From the NCBI RefSeq assembly GCF_000179035.2, contig NC_015155.1:434001-498000 (forward strand): a DNA stretch of 64,000 bases, given 5' to 3'. The notes below the pieces were generated by a model that saw only the letters and a list, made by a program, of their open reading frames with translations, made no database searches and was not told where the DNA came from. Every line of letters begins with the position of its first letter. Position 1 is the stretch's first letter. Below are positions 32,930 to 43,191 of the stretch, in pieces. Both the position numbers and the translations under genes were made by a program. This DNA comes from Mycoplasma suis str. Illinois. Its GTDB lineage: Bacteria > Bacillota_I > Bacilli_A > Mycoplasmatales > Mycoplasmoidaceae.

Positions 32930-34381
32930 TTAAAGACCATAAGTAGAACATTTGGCTCAAAATTTATCAGTCTTATATCAATGGAAATAAGGGAGTAAGC
33001 CTAAAAGTTGATATTCCCTAACATAAGATTTTCCTTCAGGAATTTCAAATAAACATCATCTTTTATCGTGAACATCCCCCTTAAAAACCATTTGTCAAGC
33101 AAGCTCACAACCTTCCTGCTTCCCCATATTCAATAAATTTCACAAAGATGTTCATCCAATTTTTCATTTTTCACATTTAACATCAACTATTCCATTCTTA
33201 ATTCCTTTTTCTTTTCATTCGCGCTCAAATTCTCCAGCTTTTTTCGAATTTGTTTCTTTCTCTTCATGTATTCATTTCTTAATTTCTGCATCTTTATTAG
33301 TGTCAGATCTAACAGAAACTCTTATATCGTTGTAGCCCTCCACAACACCACCTTTAACAACTTCTTTTATTTTTGGAAGAAGAATTTTTTCTCCTTCTCT
33401 TTTCTTTTCTTCACTTATTTCCTGAATATTTCTAGATTTACATTCAGGAAAGAAATGTTCTAATTCTGAAGTCAAACTTTCACATTTTTGGAAATTTCCT
33501 TCCCCGGCAATTAACTTTTTTCCAATAAGGAGGGGATTAGCTGTCCCTTTCTTTTCTAAATTTTCTAATTCATTTGTTAAATATTCTTCAATTCATTCAT
33601 CAATTGGTCCTCCAGCCAATCTTCCAATTTCCCCTCTAATAACAAAATCAATAAATTTTTCTTTCCCCAAAAGTTCTTGAACTTTAGGAAAATTGCTTGA
33701 GCTTTCCCTAAATGTTGAAACAAATTTTTCAGGTCTAATTTTTAAACCATCATTAATTTTGGTTTGTTGACCGCTTCTCCCAATATTTTCTTTTATGGTT
33801 TGGCATTCAAGAAAGATTTCTAATAAATCGCATTGTTCATGATCTGGCAACTTAGTCCACCATTCTCCTAAAAGTCTCATTTCTTCTACACTAATTCTTT
33901 TTAGGGATTCCTTATATTTTTTGATCTTTTCTAATGTTGAAGAAGTATCTTTTAATTCAGATTCAGAAGTTACCTGATGAGGTAACGTTCTGTAACTGAA
34001 TCAGGTATTTATTCCATCTATTAGTATTCCATCATGCATTCTTCTCCTTTTTCTACCATGACTTTCAGGAGAAACTTCCTTAACTCTATTTTCAGAATCT
34101 ACTAGATGTACTACATCTGTAGCTCCTTCACTTTGATATTTTCAATGATCAAAGTAATACTTATTTAGACTACTTGAGTTACGGCTTTTTGCCGTAACTC
34201 TTTTACTTGTATCTTCGTAATTTGTTTTTTGCTCTAAAAAACTTTTTGGAAAAGTCTTTAAGTTTTGTTGTTCTGGAAGTTTTTCCAAAACATCTTCCCT
34301 TCAAGAGAATCAATGAGAATTAATAGAAGTTCCAAAAATTCCGCCTAATCCAAGTAGGGAGGAAATCAGTTTTTTAGTCAA
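32930..34381 (-). CDS. Family 2 protein M1, 483 aa, tract upstream of gene
   Basis: TTG start (TTG ACT AAA AAA), anchor ISSLLGLGGIFGTSINSHW. The M subgroup shares with L the blocks HGRKRRRMHDGILIDGINTW and the terminal FWAKCSTYGL. It differs in the middle: LLEIFLECQTIKE, EIGRLAGGPIDEW, LPKIKEVVKGGVVEG, DIRVSVRSD and an IVDVKC-type segment. There is no tract in the ORF; G10 lies 37-46 bp upstream. Confidence 0.8.
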
Positions 34382-34417
34382 TTGACACTACAGGAGAACA
34401 TAGTTGTCTTCGGAATG

Positions 34418-34427
34418 CCCCCCCCCC
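34418..34427 (-). repeat. G10 tract upstream of M1
   Basis: GCGGGGGGGGGGCATTCCG, 37 bp before the TTG start. An in-frame TAG between tract and start rules out translational coupling. Confidence 0.8.
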
Positions 34428-34465
34428 GCAAACAAAGGGTTAATTAACTAAAAGAAATATTCTCA

Positions 34466-35887
34466 CTATAAACCATAAGTAGAACATCTTGTTCAAAACT
34501 TATTGTTATTTTACCAATAAGCAATTTTCATGAAAGTTAATTGATATTCCCTTACATAACTTTTTCCTTCAGGGATTTCAAAAAGACAAAGTCTTTTATC
34601 GTCCACATCTCCCCTAAAAATTTGTTTTCAGGCATATTCGCAACCTTCTTTATCCCCTGTATACACAATAGATCAAAATCAACCATCTTTATCAAATCTT
34701 TTGCATTTAACATCTATGATTCCATCCTTTCTACCAAAATCATTGAAAGCTTTGTTATATTCCAGAGCCTGTTCAGTACTATCTTGCTGACCTTCTCAAA
34801 CTCATTTTTTAACATCACTAGTTTTGTTCTTTACTGTACCGACAGAAACTCTGAATTCTTTGTTATTTTCTATAGTTCCTCCCTTAACTACTCCCACAAC
34901 TTTAGGAGTTTCTAATTTTGCCTTACCTTTTAATGTTTCGTTATTTTTCAGTCAGGTTATTACTTCTTTTTTGCACTCTTCATAAAACTTTGTAGGTTCA
35001 TCTTTGGAACATTTTTTGAAAGAATGTTCTCCCTTAGTTAGTTTTTCTAAAAGAGAGAATAAATTGACTCCTCCCTTCTCTTCTTCCTCCAAATACGAAT
35101 CATCAATATACTCTTTAGTTCATTTATCTACTTCTCCTCCGGCAAGCTTACCAACCTCTCCCAGTTCCGGCAAATTTATAAATTTTTTTCTTCCCAAAAT
35201 ATCACTTAATTTTGGAGCTTTGAACTCTTTTTTGGAAAGCTCAACTAATTTTTCAGGAGAAATTTGCAGTCCCTTTTTAATATCGACTGACTTACCAACT
35301 TTTCCTCCGGCCAAAGCATTTTTAATGTCTTCGCATTCCGCGAAGATTTCTAACATTTCGCATTGTTTTTCTTCTGACTGTTCATTTCATCATTTTCCGA
35401 GAGACAAAAATTCATTTCCATCTGAAGCTTTGAATAGAGTAAATAATCTTTTAACTTTTTCAAAGTTACTTAATACTTGTTTATTGATTTCTTCTTTTTC
35501 GTGTGCCAATTTTCTAGGCCCAAATCAAGTATTATGTCTATCTATTAAAAGACCATCAGACATCCTTCTTTTCTTTTGTCCGTGATTTCCTGCAGGTATT
35601 CTAATTAAAGAATCTTCTGTACTCACAAGAAAAATGTCTTCGGTTGCACCTTCACTCAAATACTTTCACTCAAAAAAATGATCTTTATAAATATTGCTTG
35701 AAGTATTTTCTTTATTCACTTTCCGAGAGTTTATTTGTTCTAAATCTCCTGAAACTGCAAATTTTTTATTTTCTTTATCCAGCGTCTTTGAAGCTTTTTC
35801 AGCATCAGATCATCCAGATGTATGAGAACTAATAGAAATTCCAAAGACACTAGAGGAGCCAAGTAAAGAAACAAGAAGTTTCTTAAT
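34466..35887 (-). CDS. Family 2 protein M2, apparent ATT start, 473 aa
   Basis: The frame opens with TAA GAA AAA ATT AAG AAA CTT CTT GTT, so ATT at 35887 is the only plausible start that keeps the conserved anchor KKLLVSLLGSSSVFGISI. Then HGQKKRRMSDGLLID, NTWFGPRKL, LEIFAECEDIKNALAGGKVG, ELGEVGKLAGGEVDKW, VVGVVKGGTIE, RVSVGTVKN, IIDVKCKRF, KRLCLFEIPEGKSYVREY and FWTRCSTYGL. Open throughout. Confidence 0.75.
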
Positions 35888-35914
35888 TTTTTCTTAGTAG
35901 AGGTGGTGTGAATG

Positions 35915-35923
35915 CCCCCCCCC
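35915..35923 (-). repeat. G9 tract upstream of M2
   Basis: CGCGGGGGGGGGCATTCAC, 28 bp before the ATT start. Same sequence context as the M1 tract. Confidence 0.8.
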
Positions 35924-35954
35924 GCGAGAAAGAATTAATAATAAATGTTTTATG

Positions 35955-37368
35955 TTAAAGAGCATAGTTAGAGCATTTAGTTCAAAACTTATTGTTATCT
36001 CATCAATAAGAAAGTTGAGCAAAAGCTAACTTATATTCTCTTACATAACTTTTTGCATCCGGAATTTCAAATAGACAAAGTCTTTTATCATCCACATCTC
36101 CTGAAAAAATTTGTTGTCAAGCAAATTCACATCCCCTTTTATCTCCCATATAAAGGAATGAAAGAAGTTTGTAATCAAAACTCTTACATTTCACATCAAT
36201 AATTCCATCTTTTCTTCCTTTATTTTTGAAGGCTTCTATATATTCTTTTGCCTGTTTCACTTTCTTGCTTTCCTTCTTGAACTCACCGCTTAACTAAATT
36301 AGCTTTATTCTCATTAGAGCCTACAGAAACTCTAATTTCTTTTTCTCCTTCTATAGTTCCTCCTTTCACAACTCCAACAACTTTAGGAGTTATCGTAATT
36401 TCACTTACTCTTAATTTCTCATTTTTTCTAACTCATGAATGAACAACATTCTTGCATTCGTTATAAAACTGAGTTTTTTCTTCTCCCGAACATTCCTTAA
36501 AAGAATGTTCTCCTTTAATTGTTTTTTCTAGGAGGGAGAATAAATTCACTCCACCCTCTTGTTCTTTTTGTATATATTTATCACTTGTATAGTCTTCCAT
36601 CCATTCATCAACCACTCCGCCCGCTAATCACCCAACCTCTCCTAATTTTGGGAAATGTATAAAACTTCTAGAACCTAGTAAATCACTTAATTTAGGAGGC
36701 TTAAATTTTCTTCTGGAAAGTTTGATTAACTTTTCGGGAGAAATTTTTAAACCATCTTTAATTAAGATTTTTTCTCCAGATCTTCCCCCATTTAAAGCGG
36801 TTTTAATGTCCTCGCAGTTTGCAAAAACTTCTAATAATTCACACTGATGCTTATCTGGTTGCTTATTTCATCAATCTCCCAAAGACTTGAATTCTTCTTC
36901 TTCAGAAGATTTAAAAATACTAAATAATTTTTTGACTTTTTCCAAATTACTCAATGTTTCTTCATTATGTTTTTCTTTCTGGTGAACTAATTTTCTTGGA
37001 CCAAATCAAGTATTATGTCTATCTATTAAAAGACCATCAGACATCCTTCTTTTCTTTTGTCCGTGATTTCCTGCAGGGATTTTTATTAAAGAATTTTCTG
37101 AAGTTACTAAGTAAATATCTTCAGTTGCCCCTTCACTAAGAAATCTCCACTGAGAAAAATGATTTTTACTTATGCTATTTGATTGTCTTTGCTTAGGCAC
37201 TTTTCTAGAATTTTCTTTCCCTAATTCTCCATAGGAAATAAACTTACTATTTTCCTGATTTATTTGCTTTATTTCTCGATCTTTTTCGTCTCAACCATTT
37301 GTATGAGAACTAATAGAAATTCCAAAAACACTAGAGGTTCCGAGTAAAGAAACGAAGAGTTTCTTGAT
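35955..37368 (-). pseudogene. Family 2 protein M3, frameshift near 36270, apparent ATC start
   Basis: The frame opens TAA AAC AAG ATC AAG AAA, so ATC at 37368 is the likely start of KKLFVSLLGTSSVFGISISS. The frame is in register to KRWVQEGK, then stops at YRSLQK. One base fewer near 36260-36285 restores AKEYIEAFKNKGRKDG, IIDVKCKSF and the end FWTKCSNYAL. Length is one base over a multiple of three. Closest to M2 and M4. Confidence 0.65.
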
Positions 37369-37395
37369 CTTGTTTTAGCTGGTAGACCTTGAAAG

Positions 37396-37403
37396 CCCCC
37401 CCC
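37396..37403 (-). repeat. G8 tract upstream of M3
   Basis: CGCGGGGGGGGCTTTCAAGG, 28 bp before the ATC start. Confidence 0.8.
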
Positions 37404-37437
37404 GCGGAAAAGTAATGCAAAGAAATAACACATATTA

Positions 37438-38853
37438 CTAAAGACCATAGCTAGAACATCTTGATCAAAATTTATTGTTATTTCATCAATAGGAGAATTT
37501 CATAAAGCTTAAGTGATATTCTCTTACATAACTCTTGCCATTAGGGATTTCGAAAAGACAGAGTCTTTTTTCATCTACATCTCCCCTAAAAATTAGACTT
37601 CAGGCAGCTTCGCAACCAGCTTGTTTTCCCATTTGAAGAAATCACAATCAACTTTGCTCGAATCTCTTGCACTTAACGTCTATGATTCCTCCTTCTCTCC
37701 CGGAACTCTTGAAAGATGAAATATATTTTTTAGCTTGTTCATTATTTTCTTGTTTTTCCTCATCTCTTCATCTTTTTATTTCACTGTTTTTATTTTTTTC
37801 AGTCCCTACTGAAACTCTTATCTCGCTACTACCTTCTATGGTACCTCCCTTGACAACTCCAGAAACTTTAGGAGTCACTAAAGATTCTTTTTTACCTAAC
37901 TTTCTATATCCTGAAACTTTTGAATTAACTTGCTTACTACATTCTGCATAAAACTTAGATGTTTCATTATTCATGCATTCTTTAAAAGATTGCTCACCTT
38001 TAAAAATTTTTTCTAAAAGAGAGAAAAAATTTACGCCCCCTTCTTTTTCTTTATTTTCGAAATCTCCACTTATATAATCAACCATTCACTCATCAATTAC
38101 TCCTCCGGCCATTCATCCAACATTTCCTAATTCAGAAAGATGTACAAACTTACTAGATCCCAAAATATCACTTAATTTTGGGGGTTTAAATTCTCTTCTA
38201 GAAAGCTCTGTGAGTTTTTCTGGAGAAATTTTTAAACCTTTTTTAATATCTACTGACTTTCCAGATTTACCTCCAGCTAAAGCTCTTCTAATATCTTCGC
38301 ATTCTGCAAAAATTTCCAAAATTTCACATTGTTGCTCTTCTGACTGCTTATTCCATCAATCTCCTAAGGATTTCAATTCTTTATATTCAGAAGTTTTAAA
38401 AATCTCAAAAAGTCTTCTGACTTTTTCCATATTACTTAGTACTTGTTTGTTGGGCTCTTCAATTTCGTGAGATAATTTTCTCGGACCATATCAATTGTTA
38501 TGTCTATCTATTAAGTGACCATCAGACATTCTTCTTTTTTTCTGACCATAAGTGCCTGCAGGAATTTTGATAACAGAATCTTCTGCAGTCACTAAATAAA
38601 TATCTTCTATAGCGCCTTCACTAAGATAACTTCACTCAAAGAAATGATCTTTAGTGATATTGCTCACAAGATCTTCTTTAGGCACTCTATTAATTTCTTC
38701 TTTCTTTATTTCTCTAGAAGATAAGAATTTTTTATCTTCTTTATTTGCAGTCTCGGAATTATCATCTCCATTAGATCAACCAGATGTGTGAGAAGACAAT
38801 GATATCCCGAAGACACTAGAGGAGCCGAGTAAAGAAACGAGAAGTTTCTTGAT
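37438..38853 (-). CDS. Family 2 protein M4, apparent ATC start, 471 aa
   Basis: Frame opens TAA AAA AAG ATC AAG AAA; the anchor KKLLVSLLGSSSVFGISLSS starts directly after ATC at 38853. The ORF is open to TAG at 37438, with YLSEGAIEDIYLVTAEDSV, MSDGHLIDRHNNWYGPRKL, LEIFAECEDIRRALAGGKSG, ELGNVGWMAGGVIDEW, VSGVVKGGTIEGSSEIRVSV and FWSRCSSYGL. Confidence 0.75.
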
Positions 38854-38880
38854 CTTTTTTTAGCTGGTAGACCTTGAAAG

Positions 38881-38890
38881 CCCCCCCCCC
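38881..38890 (-). repeat. G10 tract upstream of M4
   Basis: CTCGGGGGGGGGGCTTTCAAGG, 28 bp before the ATC start; the next 20 bases repeat those of M3 almost exactly. Confidence 0.8.
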
Positions 38891-39179
38891 GAGATAAAAG
38901 AAAGTTGTATAAGTGTTAAATTCCATATTCTAAAAAGTTTTTAAATAACTAAATTACAGAAATTCAACTAAAAAACCTAATTCAACATTCTTTTTCTAAA
39001 TAATATTTTGAAAATGAGAAAATGGCATAAATTGAACTTCTAAAAACTAGAAACAACTTAAGCCGGAGCTTAAGTTTTTGTTTTTCGGTAATGCCCCCCC
39101 CCAGAGGACATAAAGATACTTAATTTAAAACCGGCTAACTGCCGGAAGTAAAACTACTTAATTAGAAAAAATTTAGTAT
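38891..39179. other. AT-rich spacer with an orphan G9 tract
   Basis: I see no ORF of note here. A G9 tract on the minus strand (39094-39102, followed by CATTACCG) resembles the M1 upstream element but is followed only by AT-rich sequence and a tiny ORF. An inverted repeat CTTAAG CCGGAG CTTAAG lies near 39058-39075 and CCGGC...GCCGG near 39131-39145. Confidence 0.5.
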
Positions 39180-39419
39180 TTATCAAATTGCCCAAAGACT
39201 TCCCATGTAACTGGTATCTAAGTTATTTTCGGAACTTCCATTTTGTGTTTTTCAATCAATTATGAAATCTCAACCTAAATCAGAAACTTCTACTTTTCTC
39301 TCCACTTTAGGTTGTTTAGGTTGAGATTTCAAAAATGGCACAACTCCCATACTATAAGCTCCTCCGGCCATAGCAACTCCGCCAGCCAAAAGACCTAAAG
39401 CAATCTTTGCTGCCAACAT
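39180..39419 (-). CDS. Small anchored protein, 79 aa
   Basis: ATG start, Ala/Gly-rich anchor (AAKIALGLLAGGVAMAGGAY), then a basic Gln/Pro/Lys linker and an acidic-aromatic tail with three Trp (two as TGA). The tail ends GSLWAIW. No tract. Unknown function. Confidence 0.6.
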
Positions 39420-39467
39420 TTTACTATCATTTTTTAACTATTATATGACTTTTTAAATAGAAAAAAT

Positions 39468-39644
39468 TTAAAAAGTGATCATATCGTATTTACCATCAAA
39501 ATTAAATTTCTTTAAATATTCAAGCCTTTCTCTTTTAGCCTTTTCTTTTTGATATTTCTTTCAAACTACTTCTGTTCCGTAGCCTGTCCCTACCACAGCA
39601 ACTACAGGAGTAATTAATAAAAGAAGTTTAGTTCAACCTAACAT
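39468..39644 (-). CDS. Small anchored protein, 58 aa
   Basis: ATG start, anchor WTKLLLLITPVVAVVGTGYG, then a charged helix and the end FDGKYDMITF. The same GKY..DMI.F end is found in the gene at 41837-42016 and a variant in the one at 60161. Confidence 0.6.
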
Positions 39645-39758
39645 TTTTTCCTTTTATTAATTTTTTGAGATGACATTATATCTCAAAAAACCTTATAAAT
39701 AGTCTTAAGATCTTTTATATAAATATAAATAATATTTAGGAGTTAGATTCTTCCAATT

Positions 39759-40383
39759 TTGATATTTTCTAAATATTTATTGACATCAATTGTTGCTCTA
39801 ACTGGAGGAGCTAACTCTCTAATCTTCTTGAGTCGCGGGGGGGGGCATTGGTCACTCTAATTTAGAAGTAGTTTTCAAAGATTTTGACTCTTCAAATGAG
39901 TCAAAAAATAAATTAATTGAACAAGAGGCTAAAAGAATACAAAAAGAGAGAGCTGAAAGTGACAAAAATTTTGAACAATTAAAAGCAAAAAACGAAGAAA
40001 CCAAGCGAAAAAGAGAAGTTTCTGAGCAAGAAAAAACAAAACTAGAAAAAGCTAGTCAAGAATTAAGTGAAAGTTCTAAGACTAAACAAACACAGTTAGA
40101 AAAGAAAAGACAAGAATTACAAGAACAACTTAATTCCAAAATAAAAGAAATTAGTCAAAAAGTACAAGAGAAAGCTAAGACTATTGGAGAGGCATTTAAG
40201 AAAACTTATCAATCTAATGTAGAGAAATTGCAACAAGCTTTAACTAAATTAACTCAATCCAACCAAGAATTAATAAAGAAATTGGAAAAGGATATAGAAG
40301 ATATGCCAAATCAAATCTTTAAGGATTTGGAAAAAGGGGCTGAAAGCTCCAACCAAGCAAGTAGTAGTAGTTCTTCTAAATAA
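39759..40383 (+). CDS. Coiled-coil family X2, phase OFF (207 aa when ON)
   Basis: TTG start (IFSKYLLTSIVALTGGANSL), then the G9 tract 39837-39845. With 9 G the frame stops four codons later (HWSL). With 8 it reads GGIGHSNLEVVFKDFDSS and a continuous charged coiled coil to 40383, ending in a Ser run. Total length is one base over a multiple of three, matching one extra G. Confidence 0.8.
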
Positions 40384-40465
40384 AAAATATTTCTATCCCG
40401 TTCGGGAAAGGAAGAATATTTTTTAACATTTTTTATGAAAAAAATACTTTAATTTTCTTTAAAAA

Positions 40466-41051
40466 TTGATTTTTTCTAAATACTTATTGGGTTCAGTTGT
40501 TGCGCTGACTGGAGGAGTTAATTCCATTATCTTCCTGGGGGGGGAGGCAATCAAAAAACTAAAGTAGAAAATACTTTTAAAGATTTCAATAGTTCTTTCG
40601 AAAAACAAAACAAACTAATACAAAAAGAAGAAAGCAGAGTTAAAGAGGAGAAAGAAACTAGCGAGACAAATTTCAGAAAACTAGAAGAAAGTAACGAGGA
40701 AACCAAAAAGAAAAGAAAATTATCGGAAGAAGAAAAAATAAATTAGAAAAGGCTAGCCAAGATTTACATAAGAAAACAAAAGAAAAGAGTGAAGAATTAA
40801 AAAGTAAAAAAGAACAACTAGAGAAAAACTTAAATGAAAAAATTCAACAAATTAATCAGCAAGTAAAAGAAAAAGCTACAAAAATTGGAGAAGCATTTAA
40901 AAAAATTTATGAAGAAAATGTGAAAAAATTAAAGGATGCTCTTGAGAAGCTACAAGAATCTAACAGACAATTAATAACAAAACTCGAAGAAGATATCAAA
41001 AATCTTCCAAATAAGATTTTTGAAGGTTTAGAAGAAAAAGAAAAACTTTAA
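40466..41051 (+). pseudogene. Coiled-coil family X3, two frameshifts
   Basis: TTG start, anchor as in X1, then G8 at 40537-40544. The family frame needs 9 G to read GGGNQKTKVENTFKDFN. A second one-base loss in the A6 run near 40735 (GAAGAAAAAATAAATTAG) would need A7 to read EEKNKLEKASQDL. The total length fits two missing bases. A length change at the G tract alone cannot restore it. Confidence 0.7.
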
Positions 41052-41066
41052 AAATTAACGATTTTT

Positions 41067-41074
41067 CCCCCCCC
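41067..41074. repeat. Orphan C8 tract between X3 and X4
   Basis: TTTTTCCCCCCCCATTAAAG lies 16 bp after the X3 stop and 85 bp before the X4 start. It is inverted relative to the X tracts and is in no ORF. Confidence 0.6.
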
Positions 41075-41158
41075 ATTAAAGAGGGTGTGAGTGGAATATT
41101 AAATGTTGTGATTTTAAGATTTTCTATAGATAAGAAATATTCTTAATTTTTTATAAAT

Positions 41159-41761
41159 TTGATCTTTTCTAAATATCTATTAACTACAGTTGTAGCTCTT
41201 ACTGGTGGGGTTAATTCAGTTATTTTCCTGGGGGGGGGCACACAATACTTAAAAGAAAAATCAGTTCAAGTTAATTTAGAGTTTGGGTTTGCCGAAAAGT
41301 CAAACCAAATCAAAGAGCAGGAAGAAAGACTTAAGACCGAAAAGCAAAAAAGTGAAACAGATTTTGAAGTTTTAAAAAAGAAAAATGAGGAAACTAAAGA
41401 AAAAAGACAACAATCTTTAGAAAGTGAAAAGAATCTAAAAGAAAAGAATGAAGAAGTTGGCGAAAAGTTAAAGCAACAAAATGAGGAACTTCAGACAAAA
41501 AAGAAAGAATTGGAAGAAAAACTAAAACAAAGTATTCAAAAAATTAATGGGGATGTAAAAGAGAAAGCTCGTAAAATTGGACAACAATTTAAAAAAATCT
41601 ATGATTCCAATGTTCAAAAATTAAAAACAGCTCTACAAAAACTTCAAGAATCCAATAAAGAATTAATAGAAAGATTAGAGAAGGATATTAACGATCTTCC
41701 TAATAAGATTTTTGAAAATTTAGGAGATTCGTCAGAAAGTCAAGAACAAATCCAAAAATAA
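41159..41761 (+). CDS. Coiled-coil family X4, phase ON, 200 aa
   Basis: TTG start, anchor IFSKYLLTTVVALTGGVNSV, FLGGGTQYLK from the G9 tract 41230-41238, in frame. Then an uninterrupted coiled coil ending LGDSSESQEQIQK. With X1, one of the two readable members of the family. Confidence 0.8.
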   Translation: MIFSKYLLTTVVALTGGVNSVIFLGGGTQYLKEKSVQVNLEFGFAEKSNQIKEQEERLKTEKQKSETDFEVLKKKNEETKEKRQQSLESEKNLKEKNEEVGEKLKQQNEELQTKKKELEEKLKQSIQKINGDVKEKARKIGQQFKKIYDSNVQKLKTALQKLQESNKELIERLEKDINDLPNKIFENLGDSSESQEQIQK

Positions 41762-41782
41762 CAAATTTTTAAATTTTTTAAA

Positions 41783-41800
41783 GTTGGCCTCTCGGCCAAC
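41783..41800. terminator. Hairpin after X4
   Basis: GTTGGCC, TCTC, GGCCAAC, perfect 7 bp stem between convergent genes. Confidence 0.6.
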
Positions 41801-41836
41801 CTAAAAACTTAACTAATTAAAAAAAATTTCAAAACT

Positions 41837-42016
41837 TTAAAAACCTATCATGTCTCCCAAATCATTGGAATATTTTCCTTGAATATCATGAATAACTATT
41901 ACTTCACTTTTTGGGTTACCCTTTAATGACTTAAATAAAAAATCCGCCCCATAACCAGCCCCTATGACAGAAACAATTGGAGCCACCAGCATTAAAAATT
42001 TAGAAAAACCTATCAT
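41837..42016 (-). CDS. Small anchored protein, 59 aa
   Basis: ATG start, anchor FSKFLMLVAPIVSVIGAGYG, then a short polar tail ending GKYSNDLGDMIGF. It shares its layout with the 58 aa protein at 39468. Confidence 0.6.
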   Translation of the reverse strand: MIGFSKFLMLVAPIVSVIGAGYGADFLFKSLKGNPKSEVIVIHDIQGKYSNDLGDMIGF

Positions 42017-42028
42017 ATTATTTTCTTA

Positions 42029-42244
42029 TTAATCCTCCTCTTCATCTTCCTCACTTTTTTCTAAATCAGAATCTTCTTCCTCTTCAGGTTCTTGACCTTG
42101 ATTTTGACTTCCACTTACATTATTTGGTTTATTTTTATCTTTAGATTCTTGAGTATCATTATTTCTCTCTCCTCTCATAATTCCATAACCACTTCCCGTA
42201 ACAAATAGTCCTGAAATCAGGACTATTAGAAGTCTTGATTTCAT
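42029..42244 (-). CDS. Small anchored acidic protein, 71 aa
   Basis: ATG start, anchor SRLLIVLISGLFVTGSGYG, then a highly acidic tail ending in Glu/Asp runs. No Cys, no tract. 12 bp upstream of the 59 aa gene. Confidence 0.6.
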   Translation of the reverse strand: MKSRLLIVLISGLFVTGSGYGIMRGERNNDTQESKDKNKPNNVSGSQNQGQEPEEEEDSDLEKSEEDEEED

Positions 42245-42345
42245 AGTACTTTTTTATTTACTATTTAATCCTAATTTTTATTTAACTATCAGAGAGTCCC
42301 TTCTACTAGAGAAGGTATTAATTTGACTTTTTTAAAAAATAGTAA

Positions 42346-42801
42346 TTAGTCTTTTGTGCAAGTTACTTGAATTTTGTTTTGTCCTTTTTCTTCTCTTTGA
42401 CAATTTCAACCTTTATTAGTTTTTCATTGATGATTTTGTTGATTTAAATTGTCTGTGGTCGTCCCAAACTTTTCGATAGTTAATCTTGACTCTACTCTCT
42501 CTTTAATTCCGAATAAAATTTCTTTCTCTTTATTTTCTGAATTTGTATATTTTTTAGATCAATTTCTGCATTGTCAATCGACATTTTCTTCTTCTTTAAT
42601 TACTCTAAAGCATGTTTTCTTTAAGTTGGAACTATCATTTTCTTTCTCAAAAGAAACTTGTTCTAAAAGTAAATCTTCTGGATTTTCAGACTCAAAAGAA
42701 CTATGTCAACTTAAAAACTCTTTAACAAAATAACCTCCGCCAACTAAGCTCCCGAAAGAAAAGGTAGCCAAAGCTACCTTTGAAAAAATAGAAAAACCTA
42801 T
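42346..42801 (-). CDS. Four-cysteine anchored protein, apparent ATA start, 151 aa
   Basis: The frame begins CAA ATA GGT TTT TCT; relatives start ATG ATA GGT or ATG TTA GGT, so the ATG seems replaced by CAA and ATA at 42801 is the best start. Anchor FSFGSLVGGGYF, then TCFRVIKEEENVDWQCRNW and the C-terminal pair WNCQREEKGQNKIQVTC. Four Cys spaced as in the rest of this family. Confidence 0.6.
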
Positions 42802-42824
42802 TTGTTGTTAAAAATTATTTTTCA

Positions 42825-43145
42825 CTAATAAGAATAAATTACTTCTACTGGATTATTTTTATGTTGTGAATCTGTTCCTCCATTTCTACCGTTTGTATTA
42901 GTACATTCAAACAAGAAATTATCTTCCCCAACTGTTACACTTTGGCAAGTTTCTTCAAAATTTCCTTTAGGAAAATACTGACTTAAATTATCTTGTCCCT
43001 GATTCTTGCCCACCTTAACTGTTTCTTTAACTCTAACGGGATTTCTCCCGTTAATTATGTAATTACCTAGGAAATATCCCCCCCCAGCAGCTACAGTAGA
43101 AATTCCCACAACTACAGGAATTAAAAACTTAGAAATCCCTAGCAT
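42825..43145 (-). CDS. Anchored two-cysteine protein, phase ON, 106 aa
   Basis: ATG start (MLGISKFLIPVVVGISTVAA), G8 tract at 43078-43085 encoding AGGGYFLG in frame, then a polar region and the pair TCQSVTVGEDNFLFEC. Here the tract ends GGATATT rather than GGCA. Confidence 0.7.
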   Translation of the reverse strand: MLGISKFLIPVVVGISTVAAGGGYFLGNYIINGRNPVRVKETVKVGKNQGQDNLSQYFPKGNFEETCQSVTVGEDNFLFECTNTNGRNGGTDSQHKNNPVEVIYSY

Positions 43146-43191
43146 ACTACTTTAATTTTGGATTAATTATAGTTTTCCGCAGAATATGAAA

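Noticed and set aside
35004-35585. Plus-strand 193 aa ORF, the longest antisense frame
   Set aside because: It lies opposite M2, in a register open because the Lys/Glu/Ser-rich sense codons give few stops on the other strand; no protein features.
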